11,028 nt of DNA, from assembly GCA_049641805.1 (NCBI GenBank), contig JBARNX010000016.1:1-11028 (forward strand), read 5' to 3'. How positions within the stretch are numbered: the stretch's first letter is position 1; each line of letters begins with the position of its first letter. The DNA comes from UBA5738 sp049641805. GTDB lineage: Bacteria; Patescibacteriota; Minisyncoccia; Minisyncoccales; UBA5738. Shown here one piece after another: positions 1 through 7,138 of the stretch. The notes under the pieces are model-generated. The model made no database searches. It was not told the DNA's origin and saw only the letters and a list, made by a program, of their open reading frames with translations. The position numbers were made by a program, and so were the translations under genes.

Positions 1-3
1 AAT

Positions 4-28
4 TTGACTTCAGCTTTTGGGAAGTCAA
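4..28. terminator. Inverted repeat, possible terminator at the left edge
   Basis: TTGACTTC (4-11) and GAAGTCAA (21-28) form a perfect 8-bp stem with a 9-base loop. On the plus strand the stem runs into a TTTT at 29-32, as in a weak intrinsic terminator. It could serve a plus-strand gene ending just outside the window, but that gene is not visible. Confidence 0.3.
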
Positions 29-153
29 TTTTCACCGAATGCGGCGGCAACCGCGCGAATTCTGGCAGCCGATGAGCGCGCGCCGCTCGCAATCAAATTT
101 CCACGATTACATTGAAAATTGATTTCAGAATTCGCTGTTTCGCAATTCAAAGT

Positions 154-176
154 AAGTATATGCTTGATATATACTT
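154..176. repeat. AT-rich perfect inverted repeat
   Basis: AAGTATAT (154-161) and ATATACTT (169-176) form an 8-bp perfect stem with a 7-base loop. It lies about 75 bases downstream of the acs stop in the direction of transcription. The stem is AT-only apart from one G-C pair and has no run of U after it, so a terminator role is only possible. A dyad-symmetric protein site is equally likely. Confidence 0.35.
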
Positions 177-249
177 GCAAAATTCAGTTTATCGGGATCG
201 CGCCCCTGCTTCGCCAAGCTTCGCGGGGAAACGGCCCCAAATACAAATT

Positions 250-2172
250 CTATGCGGGATTGACGGTTTGCTTAATGCTTTCCACGCTTTCAGGATTGGC
301 CAATGTCGATAAATCACCCAGCTCTTCTTTTGTAAAAACTTTGCGCAGAATGCGGCGCATTATTTTGCCCGAACGGGTTTTGGGAAGATCGGATACCACA
401 AAAACTTCATGCGGCGTGGCAATCGGGCCAATCGTGGAACGGATCGCGGCAATCACCTTTTCCTTCAAGCCCGCGGTTTCCCCCTGGACTTTGGGCACCA
501 CGAATGCCACCGGCACTTCGCCCTTGATCTCGTCCACCACGCCCACCACCGCGCATTCGGCCACCATCGGCTCATGGCACGCCGCGCTTTCCAATTCACC
601 GGTAGTCAGGCGATGTCCCGCCACCTTAATCATATCATCGCTACGGCCCACCACGCGCAACAAACCGTTTTTATCGCGATAGCCCAAATCGCCGGAAAAA
701 TAAATTTTCTTGCCCGGATACTGGCTCCAATAAGTATCAATGAATTTCTGTTCGTTTTGCCAGACTCCGCGCAATAATCCGGGAGCAAACGGCGAAACCA
801 AAACCACATTGCCTTCCTGTCCGTTTTTGCAAGTTTCACCGCTATCATCCAAAACCCGGATGCGTATGCCGGGTAAAGGCAAACCCGTATGCGCGGGTTT
901 AAACGGCCCGATTCCGGGCAATGATGTGGCCACGATTCCGCCGGTTTCAGTCTGCCACCATGTATCCAAAATAGGGCATTTGGTTTTGCCCGCTTCTTTG
1001 TAATACCAATTCCACGCTTTTTCGCTGATCGGTTCACCCACTGAACCCAAAACTTGCAAAGTATTTAATTTGTAAGGCTTCAAAATGTCAGTGCCGTTCT
1101 TCATAAACATTCTGATGGCCGTGGGCGCGGTATAAAATACGGTCACGCCATATTTATCAATCACGCTGGCCCAGCGATCAGGATTCGGATAATCCGGCGA
1201 ACCCTCAAATTGGATAAAAGTTGCGCCATTTAACAATGGCCCATAACATGAATAAGTATGCCCGGTCACCCAGCCAATATCGGCCGTGGACCAAAAAATG
1301 TCATCATCGGTCAGATCAAAAATCCATTTGTCGCTGGCATATGCCGAAACCATATAACCGCCGCAAGTATGCAGCGCGCCCTTGGGTTTGCCGGTGGAAC
1401 CGCTGGTATAAAGAATAAACAACGGATCTTCGGCATCCATCACCGCCGGAACGCAATCGTCGGATTCGGTCCGCACAATTTCCTCATACCAAACATCGCG
1501 CGCCTGCGTCCAGGAAACAACATTTGCCGCGCGTTTGACCACAACAACTTTTTCCACTGCAGTCCCGATCAGAGCCTCGTCGGCCTGCTTTTTCAGATCA
1601 ATAATTTTTCCGCGGCGATAATAACCATCAATCGTAATCAAAACCTTGGCGCCGGCGTCCTGCAAGCGCAATTGCAGCGCCTGCGCCGAAAACGCGGAAA
1701 ACACCACCGAATGAATCGCACCGATGCGCGCGCACGCCAGCATGGCCACCACTACTTCCGGGACCATCGGCAAATAAATTCCCACCCGGTCGCCTTTCTT
1801 AATGCCAAGTTTTTTTAACGCGTTGGCAAATTTGTTTACCTGGCGGTACAAATCATAATAGGTGATAATCCGCGCCGGATGGGTTGAATCGTCCGGTTCC
1901 CAAATAATCGCCACCTTGTTTTTCCTTTGCGCCAGATTTCGATCCAAACAATTTTCCGAAATGTTAAGCTTGGCGCCCGCGAACCACTTAATATGCGGCG
2001 GCGTATCGGTGTACGCTTTAGTCCATTTTTTGCGCCAAAGCAATTCTTTGGCCACATTCTCCCAAAACTTCACCGGATTTTTCTCGGCCAAGGCATAAAC
2101 CGCTTTTGACTTCAACCAAGCCCGCTTCTTCGCCGCCGCATCCGGATAATACAATTCGCCTTTTTTGATCAT
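250..2172 (-). CDS. acs: Acetyl-CoA synthetase, AMP-forming
   Basis: This 640-residue cytoplasmic enzyme activates acetate with ATP and CoA, via acetyl-AMP, to acetyl-CoA, AMP and pyrophosphate. The length fits bacterial Acs (about 650). Visible motifs are the phosphate-binding loop YTSGSTGKPKG (255-265), GWVTGH (300-305), DTWWQTETG (403-411), the adenylate region SGDLGYRD (493-500), the hinge GRSDDMIKVAGHR (509-521), and the C-terminal PKTRSGKIMRR (598-607). K603 in that last motif is the catalytic lysine that protein acetyltransferases silence in other bacteria. The W405-W406 pair and V302/T303 match the small acyl pocket typical of acetate rather than longer acids. The ATG at 2172 gives the usual Acs N-terminus. 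There is no clear Shine-Dalgarno sequence. The gene lies 120 bases downstream of the 574-residue membrane protein and probably has its own promoter. In a fermenter it may recycle acetate. The family is secure, but the direction of flux in the cell is inferred. Confidence 0.96.
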   Translation of the reverse strand: MIKKGELYYPDAAAKKRAWLKSKAVYALAEKNPVKFWENVAKELLWRKKWTKAYTDTPPHIKWFAGAKLNISENCLDRNLAQRKNKVAIIWEPDDSTHPARIITYYDLYRQVNKFANALKKLGIKKGDRVGIYLPMVPEVVVAMLACARIGAIHSVVFSAFSAQALQLRLQDAGAKVLITIDGYYRRGKIIDLKKQADEALIGTAVEKVVVVKRAANVVSWTQARDVWYEEIVRTESDDCVPAVMDAEDPLFILYTSGSTGKPKGALHTCGGYMVSAYASDKWIFDLTDDDIFWSTADIGWVTGHTYSCYGPLLNGATFIQFEGSPDYPNPDRWASVIDKYGVTVFYTAPTAIRMFMKNGTDILKPYKLNTLQVLGSVGEPISEKAWNWYYKEAGKTKCPILDTWWQTETGGIVATSLPGIGPFKPAHTGLPLPGIRIRVLDDSGETCKNGQEGNVVLVSPFAPGLLRGVWQNEQKFIDTYWSQYPGKKIYFSGDLGYRDKNGLLRVVGRSDDMIKVAGHRLTTGELESAACHEPMVAECAVVGVVDEIKGEVPVAFVVPKVQGETAGLKEKVIAAIRSTIGPIATPHEVFVVSDLPKTRSGKIMRRILRKVFTKEELGDLSTLANPESVESIKQTVNPA

Positions 2173-2292
2173 AGTTTTATGCTTGATTATTCTTATATTT
2201 TGTATTTATTTATAATTGCTTGCAATCCTAACAAATTATTGTTATTGATTTTTGTTATTTTTATAATTAAATATTTTCCGTCAACCGGCTTT
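2173..2292 (-). promoter_or_regulatory. AT-rich spacer, probable acs promoter region
   Basis: This 120-base gap between the membrane-protein stop and the acs start is very AT-rich. On the minus strand a -35-like TTGACG (2279-2284) matches five of six consensus bases, but no good -10 lies at 16-18 bases. The nearest TATAAA is only 13 bases away. A palindrome ATTGC-TT-GCAAT (2215-2226) sits about 43 bases before the acs ATG and could be an operator. No intrinsic terminator for the upstream gene was seen. Confidence 0.3.
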
Positions 2293-4017
2293 TCAATTAT
2301 TTATCAATTCCGATGAATCTGCAATTTGGAGCGCATCATCAATAAGACATCCCAATTCTTCTGAATAAGTGCCTGCCAATATTTTTTGAGCGACATCATC
2401 ATATAACCCCTGCGGGACGAAATAATCCCGTCCTTGCAACTTTGCTGATTCAACATATTCTTTTACCGATTTGTCTTCTTCAAAAGGATAATTTATGTCT
2501 ACCTTTAAATTGGGATAATTTTCATTAAGCGGAGAAAGAACAAATAATTTTAAATAGGATGATCCTTCGACCAAGGCATATTCTGCCACTAAAAGTGATT
2601 TTGAGCTTAACTTTTTAATAAATAATATTTCATTTTGTCCGTATCCGCTTTTTTCGACTTCCATATTGGCAATAAATTCTTGGGTTGTCCAATCAGGGCT
2701 AATCGGTTGATTATTGGCATAATCAATGATGTACGGATGATAATTTTTTGAAGCGATTGATATATGAAATTGCTTGCAATTAAACCATGTTATCCGGCCC
2801 CAATCGCTATAGTCTCCCATAAATGCACAGTCAGCCGGATACTTAAACGAAACCCCGATTTCTTTGCTTTCATAATTCTTCCATATTCCATCTCTTCTAT
2901 CGCAAAGATTATCTCCCAAATTATTAGATTCAGTTATATTGCCATCGATTAGCTGATATCGAAAAGTCTTCTCAACGGTAGGGCAGCACGGCATCTCATT
3001 GGAACCGGGAATAATCGTATCAATAATGATTTCTCTGTTGCCGATATTAATTGATTTTATTTGAGTTCCATATTGAAAATATTTTGACGCACGCCAAACT
3101 AGTTCTTCTTCCTGATTTATTAAAATATTAAGATCATACACAGGAACACTACCTCCCTCGTTAAAACTCTTTAGGATAACCGCGGCGTCATCATTGCCAT
3201 CATTATTCAAATCGCCAATCGCATATTTTTCAACTGAAAAATATATCCCAAAGGATGTTTTGGCGATATCTGGTTCTATATAAAATGAGCCGTCTTTTAA
3301 AATTATCTTTGACTTAGTGTTGCTTGAATAGTACTCGCCATTGTTTATTTGATCGGTAATTCTCGCATCATCGGCTTTAAGAGCGGCGTCATTATCATTT
3401 GCGTTTTGTTTTGAGTTTTCACCTACCGTTTTAACGGTAATATTTTTAGAATAACATTCTTTTTTCATCGCTTCATATTTTACTATTTTTTCACATAGAC
3501 GGGGATCATTTAGATTTTTTGCAGCCTTAATGTAACAATTATTTCTCAAAAAAAATCCTTTATCACTTATCATGCCACATAATTTTTCGCCGTCGCCCTT
3601 AATAATTCCGGCCATAGTCATAAAACATTCATTTTTATATTCATCATATTTAACTTTTTCACAGTAAACCGCATTTTTACTTATTATCGCTTGGCGCGTC
3701 AATCCTTCGTCCGTAAAAAACAATCCCCACGCTAACAAACATAAGCTTATCGGCAAAGCCACCCAAAAACCATTGACCTCCTTCCTAAAAAAATTATCCA
3801 ATAATATCTTAATTAACAAAAAAAATAACAATGCGCCGCCCAGAAAAACTGGAACCCCTAAGGCTATCGTTAAAACATCGTTAAAAGTATCAAACCCGTT
3901 ATAAGTTGGAACCCTTAAAACATAAAACCATAAAACCAAAACTGCGAATAAAATAGTTAATAGGCTTGCTTTATTTAGAGATATTATTTTATTTAAATCA
4001 ATTTCTTTATTTAGCAT
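2293..4017 (-). CDS. Membrane protein with Cys-hairpin repeats and large outer domain, function unknown
   Basis: No known gene name applies to this 574-residue protein. Three hydrophobic helices are visible at about residues 18-36, 48-73 and 84-101. After them come six cysteines at 119, 131, 147, 161, 175 and 188, spaced 12-16 apart and each set in a similar context ending in CxKI or ECxxxA. They look like three helical hairpins that could form disulfides. A polar linker (190-225) follows. The next domain has an Asp/Asn loop DLNNDGNDD (269-277), resembling calcium-binding FG-GAP loops, and a CCPT motif (344-347). A further domain begins near GVSFKYP (388-394). The soluble part is probably outside the cell. 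The gene is AT-rich: one 60-base line I counted is 32% GC, against 53% for one in acs. Its first ~188 residues are paralogous to the upstream 188-residue protein. A sensor, a surface-binding protein or a cell-envelope factor are all possible. Confidence 0.82.
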   Translation of the reverse strand: MLNKEIDLNKIISLNKASLLTILFAVLVLWFYVLRVPTYNGFDTFNDVLTIALGVPVFLGGALLFFLLIKILLDNFFRKEVNGFWVALPISLCLLAWGLFFTDEGLTRQAIISKNAVYCEKVKYDEYKNECFMTMAGIIKGDGEKLCGMISDKGFFLRNNCYIKAAKNLNDPRLCEKIVKYEAMKKECYSKNITVKTVGENSKQNANDNDAALKADDARITDQINNGEYYSSNTKSKIILKDGSFYIEPDIAKTSFGIYFSVEKYAIGDLNNDGNDDAAVILKSFNEGGSVPVYDLNILINQEEELVWRASKYFQYGTQIKSINIGNREIIIDTIIPGSNEMPCCPTVEKTFRYQLIDGNITESNNLGDNLCDRRDGIWKNYESKEIGVSFKYPADCAFMGDYSDWGRITWFNCKQFHISIASKNYHPYIIDYANNQPISPDWTTQEFIANMEVEKSGYGQNEILFIKKLSSKSLLVAEYALVEGSSYLKLFVLSPLNENYPNLKVDINYPFEEDKSVKEYVESAKLQGRDYFVPQGLYDDVAQKILAGTYSEELGCLIDDALQIADSSELINN

Positions 4018-4025
4018 TAAATTTT

Positions 4026-4106
4026 TTATATTTTACTTGCCACAAACTCGGCAAATTCGGCCAGGCGGGTGGAATTAATCGCAACGATATTTGTAAACGC
4101 ACCGTA
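4026..4106 (-). pseudogene. 3' fragment of a duplicated gap gene
   Basis: Read on the minus strand, this stretch encodes GAFTNIVAI followed by NSTRLAEFAEFVASKI and a TAA stop at 4026-4028. The intact GAPDH ends GNLVKIVAW...GYSTRLAEFAEFVANKI. At DNA level, 4039-4075 matches 4748-4784 at 34 of 37 positions. Six codons of the WYDNEWGY region are missing. The reading frame is closed upstream by a TGA at 4128-4130 and there is no start codon, so this is a relic and not a gene. It ends 8 bases before the ATG of the 574-residue protein, just as intact gap precedes the other paralogue. It is the scar of a local tandem duplication. Confidence 0.88.
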
Positions 4107-4120
4107 ATTTTTTATTGGAT

Positions 4121-4687
4121 TTAGAATTCAACCCCGTTTCTACATTCCTTTTTTGCCGATTCTGAACCTGTTATTTTTTCGCATATCCGCAAGGAGTTTA
4201 ATTTATTTGCGATCGAGATATAGCATTTATTTTTTAAAAAAACTTCGCCGATCTTATCACACGCCTTGTCACCGTCTTCCTTCATAATTTCGGACATCAA
4301 CATAAAACATTCATTTCTAATCTCAAAAGATCCTATTTTATCACAAAATTCCGCATTTCCGCTTATTATCGCCAAGCGTACATTGCCTCTGCCGGTCGAA
4401 AATAATCCTAACAACAGCATCGACAAACTTATTACGACAAATATCAAAAAATCATTGGCATCCTTTTTAAAAATATAAGCTGATATTTTTTTGGCTAATA
4501 AAAAAACCAGCATCGATAGGGCAAACAATACTGGAACCGCGACAATAGGAATTAAATCCGGTATTAATTCGGGCCCATAATGCGCTGGAATTCTTAAAAC
4601 ATAATAAGAAAAAAGAACTACCACAAAAAAGAGAACCGCAACATAGGCGATGGATATTTTTTTTGAACCAGGGATTTTGCTCTCCAT
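4121..4687 (-). CDS. Truncated paralogue: three-helix membrane protein with Cys-hairpin repeats
   Basis: This 188-residue protein has no assigned function. Helices lie at about residues 11-31, 42-66 and 79-96. A probably extracytoplasmic repeat domain follows, with cysteines at 115, 127, 143, 155, 169 and 182. It aligns along its whole length with the N-terminal third of the 574-residue protein, for example AIISxNAxxC, NECFM, NxCYI and LCEKI/ICEKI. It stops six residues after the last shared cysteine and lacks the partner's C-terminal ~385 residues. The ATG at 4687 is chosen because it opens the homologous hydrophobic N-terminus. The same frame runs further upstream to 5005 but only over the end of gap. 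The start lies 47 bases after the gap stop, so the two may be co-transcribed. The frame is intact despite clear divergence from its paralogue, which suggests it is kept as a functional gene, though this is inference. Confidence 0.8.
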   Translation of the reverse strand: MESKIPGSKKISIAYVAVLFFVVVLFSYYVLRIPAHYGPELIPDLIPIVAVPVLFALSMLVFLLAKKISAYIFKKDANDFLIFVVISLSMLLLGLFSTGRGNVRLAIISGNAEFCDKIGSFEIRNECFMLMSEIMKEDGDKACDKIGEVFLKNKCYISIANKLNSLRICEKITGSESAKKECRNGVEF

Positions 4688-4734
4688 AATCAGTATATTT
4701 TGATGATTGACGGCAAAATTATTAATTTGCTTTC

Positions 4735-5757
4735 TTAGATTTTGTTGGCCACGAATTCGGCGAATTCGGCCAGGCGGGTGGAATAGCCCCATTCGTTGTC
4801 GTACCATGCCACGATTTTGACCAAATTGCCGTTGGCCATTGTCAAGCCCGCGTCCACGATCGAGGAATAACCGCTGCCAATATAATCGCTGGATACCAGC
4901 GGCGCGGTTTCGCAAAACATAATGCCTTTGAGCGGCTTTTTCTTGGAAGCCAATTCCAAAGCGCTGTTTGCTTCGGCGGCAGTAGTTTCCCGGCCAAGTT
5001 CGCAAACCAAATCCACTACGGATCCGGTCGGCACTGGCACGCGCAACGCGATACCATCCAATTTTCCCTTTAGCTCGGGAATCACCTTGCCGATGGTCTT
5101 AGCCGCGCCCGTGCTGGTAGGAATAATATTCAATCCCGCCGCTCTTGCCCGCCGCAAATCGTTGTGCGGCAAATCAAGAATTTTTTGGTCATTGGTATAG
5201 GCATGCACCGTGGTCATAAAACCTTTCACAATGCCGAAATTTTCATTCAAAACTTTTGCCACTGGCGCCAGACAGTTGGTGGTACAAGAACCCATATCCA
5301 TAATATCGGTTTTGGCCGGATCATAATCATCGGCATTGATACCCAATAAATATGACGGAACCCTTTCACCGTCCTTGGACGGTGCCGAAATCACCGCTTT
5401 CTTGGCGCCCGCAATCAAATGCTTGGCCGCGTCATCGTATTTCGTGAAGCGGCCGGTACATTCCAAAACCACATCCACGCCCAATTTTTTCCAAGGCAAA
5501 TTCGCCGGATCGGTTTCCGCGAAAACCGCCGCGCGATTATCGCTCTTTTTGCCACGCACAATTATTTCTTTTTCCGAAACTTCAATCTCTTTATCCCATC
5601 GGCCATAAATGGAATCATATTTTAAAAGATGGGCGATAACTTTGGGATCAGTGGGATCGTTTACCGCCGCCAACTCCAAATCCGGATGCTTGTCCAAAAT
5701 CAATTTAAAAACATGCCGACCAATCCTGCCCAAACCATTGATTGCGATTTTTGCCAT
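4735..5757 (-). CDS. gap: Glyceraldehyde-3-phosphate dehydrogenase, NAD-dependent
   Basis: This 340-residue glycolytic enzyme oxidises glyceraldehyde 3-phosphate with NAD+ and phosphate to 1,3-bisphosphoglycerate and NADH. The Rossmann start NGLGRIGR is at 7-14. The NDPTDP loop (33-38) and the proline in LDLPHNDLRRAR (P197) are typical of NAD-specific rather than NADP-specific forms. The catalytic cysteine is C158 in SCTTNC (157-162), with H185 as its partner and R239 for phosphate binding. The C-terminus WYDNEWGYSTRL (318-329) is canonical. The ATG at 5757 gives the classic MAKIAINGLGRIG start. There is no Shine-Dalgarno sequence. A strong hairpin lies 18 bases upstream, between this gene and the glutaredoxin gene, so gap starts a new transcription unit or is controlled by that structure. 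Part of its 3' end is duplicated at 4026-4106. Confidence 0.97.
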   Translation of the reverse strand: MAKIAINGLGRIGRHVFKLILDKHPDLELAAVNDPTDPKVIAHLLKYDSIYGRWDKEIEVSEKEIIVRGKKSDNRAAVFAETDPANLPWKKLGVDVVLECTGRFTKYDDAAKHLIAGAKKAVISAPSKDGERVPSYLLGINADDYDPAKTDIMDMGSCTTNCLAPVAKVLNENFGIVKGFMTTVHAYTNDQKILDLPHNDLRRARAAGLNIIPTSTGAAKTIGKVIPELKGKLDGIALRVPVPTGSVVDLVCELGRETTAAEANSALELASKKKPLKGIMFCETAPLVSSDYIGSGYSSIVDAGLTMANGNLVKIVAWYDNEWGYSTRLAEFAEFVANKI

Positions 5758-5775
5758 AGTTTTTTAAGTTATTGC

Positions 5776-5807
5776 CAAAACTGGCGCAAATTAATGCGCC
5801 AGTTTTG
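5776..5807 (-). terminator. Strong hairpin, intrinsic terminator between glutaredoxin and gap
   Basis: CAAAACTGGCGCA (5776-5788) and TGCGCCAGTTTTG (5795-5807) form a perfect 13-bp stem with a 6-base AATTAA loop. It begins 5 bases after the glutaredoxin stop. The A-rich foot on one arm and the T-rich foot on the other are typical of bidirectional intrinsic terminators. The U-run belongs to the stem and does not follow it. Only 18 bases separate the hairpin from the gap start, so the gap promoter must overlap it or lie inside the glutaredoxin gene. Confidence 0.8.
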
Positions 5808-5812
5808 TTGTA

Positions 5813-6043
5813 TTATCCCAACTTCAACACTTCATCGATCTGTCCTTTGTCAAACCCCACAATGATCTTGCCGTCCACATTTACCACCGGTACGCCAATT
5901 TGGCCGGATAGTTCAATCATCTCATCCCTCTCTTTCTCGTTTTCCGAAACATCGACATCGGTGAATTCAACCTTTTTCTCTTTCAAATAGTCTTTCAATG
6001 TTGAACAATACGGGCAGAACGGCGTTGAATAGATTTTTATCAT
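5813..6043 (-). CDS. Glutaredoxin-like protein, YruB type
   Basis: This 76-residue cytoplasmic thiol-disulfide oxidoreductase has the compact thioredoxin fold. The active site CPYC is at 10-13, directly after the first strand MIKIYSTPF. The cis-proline is in GVPVV (50-54), and the C-terminal IIVGFDKGQID (60-70) is the hallmark of the YruB branch as I recall it, rather than of NrdH, which has a different end. The ATG at 6043 is chosen because it starts the first beta strand exactly. The same frame is open further upstream, but that part only overlaps the end of the preceding gene. The start lies 16 bases after the stop of the DsbA-like gene, so the two are almost certainly one transcript, ended by the hairpin just downstream. 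The partner protein and electron donor are unknown. Confidence 0.92.
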   Translation of the reverse strand: MIKIYSTPFCPYCSTLKDYLKEKKVEFTDVDVSENEKERDEMIELSGQIGVPVVNVDGKIIVGFDKGQIDEVLKLG

Positions 6044-6059
6044 GTTTCTTGAGCGATAT

Positions 6060-7079
6060 TTAGTTGGTCGCGCAACCTTCCGCCGCGCCCGTGTTTGCCG
6101 CCGTACCCGCGCCAAATCCGGTTGAAGGCTGGTCATCAGATAGCACCGTACCGCATTCGGACGGCTGGGTATTAAACGCCGAACAAATAAGCTGTTTAAA
6201 CGCTTCGGGCGATCTGCTCGCCAGCGATGAGGAAACATCGGTATCGTTGATCACGATCGTGGGCGATCCTTGCACTCCATATTTCGTGTTCAAATCATCA
6301 TTAACCGCGAATTTCGGAAATTGTTCGCTGATCCATGTTGTCTTATCATTGTAATCGGCGGTAATTTTGAATTCTTTGTCAACCGCCGCCGTGCACGCGC
6401 CCAATTTGGATTGATCAACCCCCGCCGAAGTCAAGCATTTGGCGTATCCGGCCGTGCCGTCCGCGGCAGTCGTCGCGATTGTAAAACATTTTAAATAAGC
6501 GGCGTATTTGTCTGATTGATCCTTTTGAATGCAGTACTGCCGCAAGTTCTCGTCAAGTTCCTTTTTACCATGCATCGCGTAGTTTACGAAATATATGCCT
6601 ATTGCCGCTTTGTCTTTCAATAAATCGTAGACCGGCAGATACATTTTTTGCGCCTGTAAACCGTAAGGACAATAACTCATCACAAAAACTTTCACATCCG
6701 GCTTATCGGTCTTTGCGATATCTGCATTCGCGCTCTCGCTTTCCAAAGATTTATCCAAGGGAATCGCCTGGGGAATTCCTTCCGCGAAAAAAAGCGCGCC
6801 GTCTTTCGTGACATAAGCGGCATAATCTTTTTCCTGAACCGTCAGCTTGAATGTATACATTCCATTCTCGCTTTTCACATCCTTATAGGTGGCAACCATC
6901 CCTTGCGAAAGCATATTCTTGTTGACATAATCAATCGCTTTCTTGGCCGCGTCATCGGCTTTCATCGTTTTCAGCGGACGGAATTGCGCCGGCATCCAAA
7001 AATACGCTCCCGCGGCAATCGCGGCGAACAAAATCAATCCAACTGCCGGTATCAATACGCTTTTCTTAACTTTTATCAT
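6060..7079 (-). CDS. Membrane-anchored DsbA/GILT-like thiol oxidoreductase, CPYG type
   Basis: This 339-residue protein has one N-terminal membrane helix (about 8-28) and should face outside. Residues 38-104 form a small alpha/beta domain ending in VTKDGALFFAEG, a common companion of this family. The thioredoxin-fold domain starts at VKVFVMSYCPYGLQ (129-142). The active-site motif is CPYG (137-140), with one cysteine where classical DsbA has CxxC. The cis-proline loop is GSPT (271-274). Further cysteines at 183, 198, 215, 229, 299, 309 and 336 could supply the second thiol or structural disulfides. Its likely role is to form, break or shuffle disulfides in exported proteins such as the Cys-repeat membrane proteins nearby, but that link is inferred. 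It is co-transcribed with the downstream glutaredoxin. A vitamin K epoxide reductase partner is common elsewhere but is not in this window. Confidence 0.85.
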   Translation of the reverse strand: MIKVKKSVLIPAVGLILFAAIAAGAYFWMPAQFRPLKTMKADDAAKKAIDYVNKNMLSQGMVATYKDVKSENGMYTFKLTVQEKDYAAYVTKDGALFFAEGIPQAIPLDKSLESESANADIAKTDKPDVKVFVMSYCPYGLQAQKMYLPVYDLLKDKAAIGIYFVNYAMHGKKELDENLRQYCIQKDQSDKYAAYLKCFTIATTAADGTAGYAKCLTSAGVDQSKLGACTAAVDKEFKITADYNDKTTWISEQFPKFAVNDDLNTKYGVQGSPTIVINDTDVSSSLASRSPEAFKQLICSAFNTQPSECGTVLSDDQPSTGFGAGTAANTGAAEGCATN

Positions 7080-7110
7080 ACGGTTTTTGTTAAATTATTT
7101 TTACAAATTA

Positions 7111-7138
7111 AATATATCATAAACATCAAACCTTGCAA
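7111..7138 (-). promoter_or_regulatory. Promoter of the DsbA-like/glutaredoxin unit
   Basis: On the minus strand, TTGCAA (7133-7138, four of six -35 bases) and TATATT (7111-7116, five of six -10 bases) are separated by 16 bases. The -10 lies 31 bases before the ATG at 7079, which would leave a leader of roughly 25 bases. The -35 spans the junction of an 8-base tandem duplication. Confidence 0.5.

Larger units (their letters stand above)
1..249. other. Non-coding stretch with inverted repeats, no supported gene
   Basis: No convincing gene was found here. Minus-strand codons are open from about 191 to a TGA at 25-27, but without an ATG. A plus-strand frame is open from the window edge to a TGA at 120-122. 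Both cross the GC-rich block at 37-100, and neither looks like a known family. What can be seen are inverted repeats: an 8-bp stem at 4-11/21-28, GAGCG/CGCTC at 74-78/84-88, an 8-bp stem at 154-161/169-176, and GGGG/CCCC at 225-228/235-238. The last lies about 12 bases past the acs stop and could help end its transcript, but it lacks a U-tract. Confidence 0.4.

Noticed and set aside
3..122. Plus-strand frame open from the left edge to a TGA at 120-122 as the end of a gene
   Set aside because: It is rich in Arg, Phe and Trp across a GC-rich block with no family resemblance, and other frames are equally open there, so it cannot be supported.
119..682. 187-residue plus-strand open frame opposite the end of acs
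   Set aside because: It is antisense to conserved Acs residues and shows no family features. High GC in acs third positions opens such frames.
1258..1818. 186-residue plus-strand open frame inside acs
   Set aside because: It is a shadow of the highly conserved acs core, with no recognisable domain.
4688..5005. Upstream extension of the short membrane paralogue to an ATG at 5005
   Set aside because: The added ~106 residues run out of frame through the end of gap, are rich in Arg and Gln, and have no counterpart in the paralogue, which starts at the hydrophobic segment.
6044..6238. Upstream extension of the glutaredoxin gene
   Set aside because: The extra 65 residues are Arg-rich shadow sequence over the C-terminus of the DsbA-like gene. 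The fold begins exactly at the ATG at 6043.
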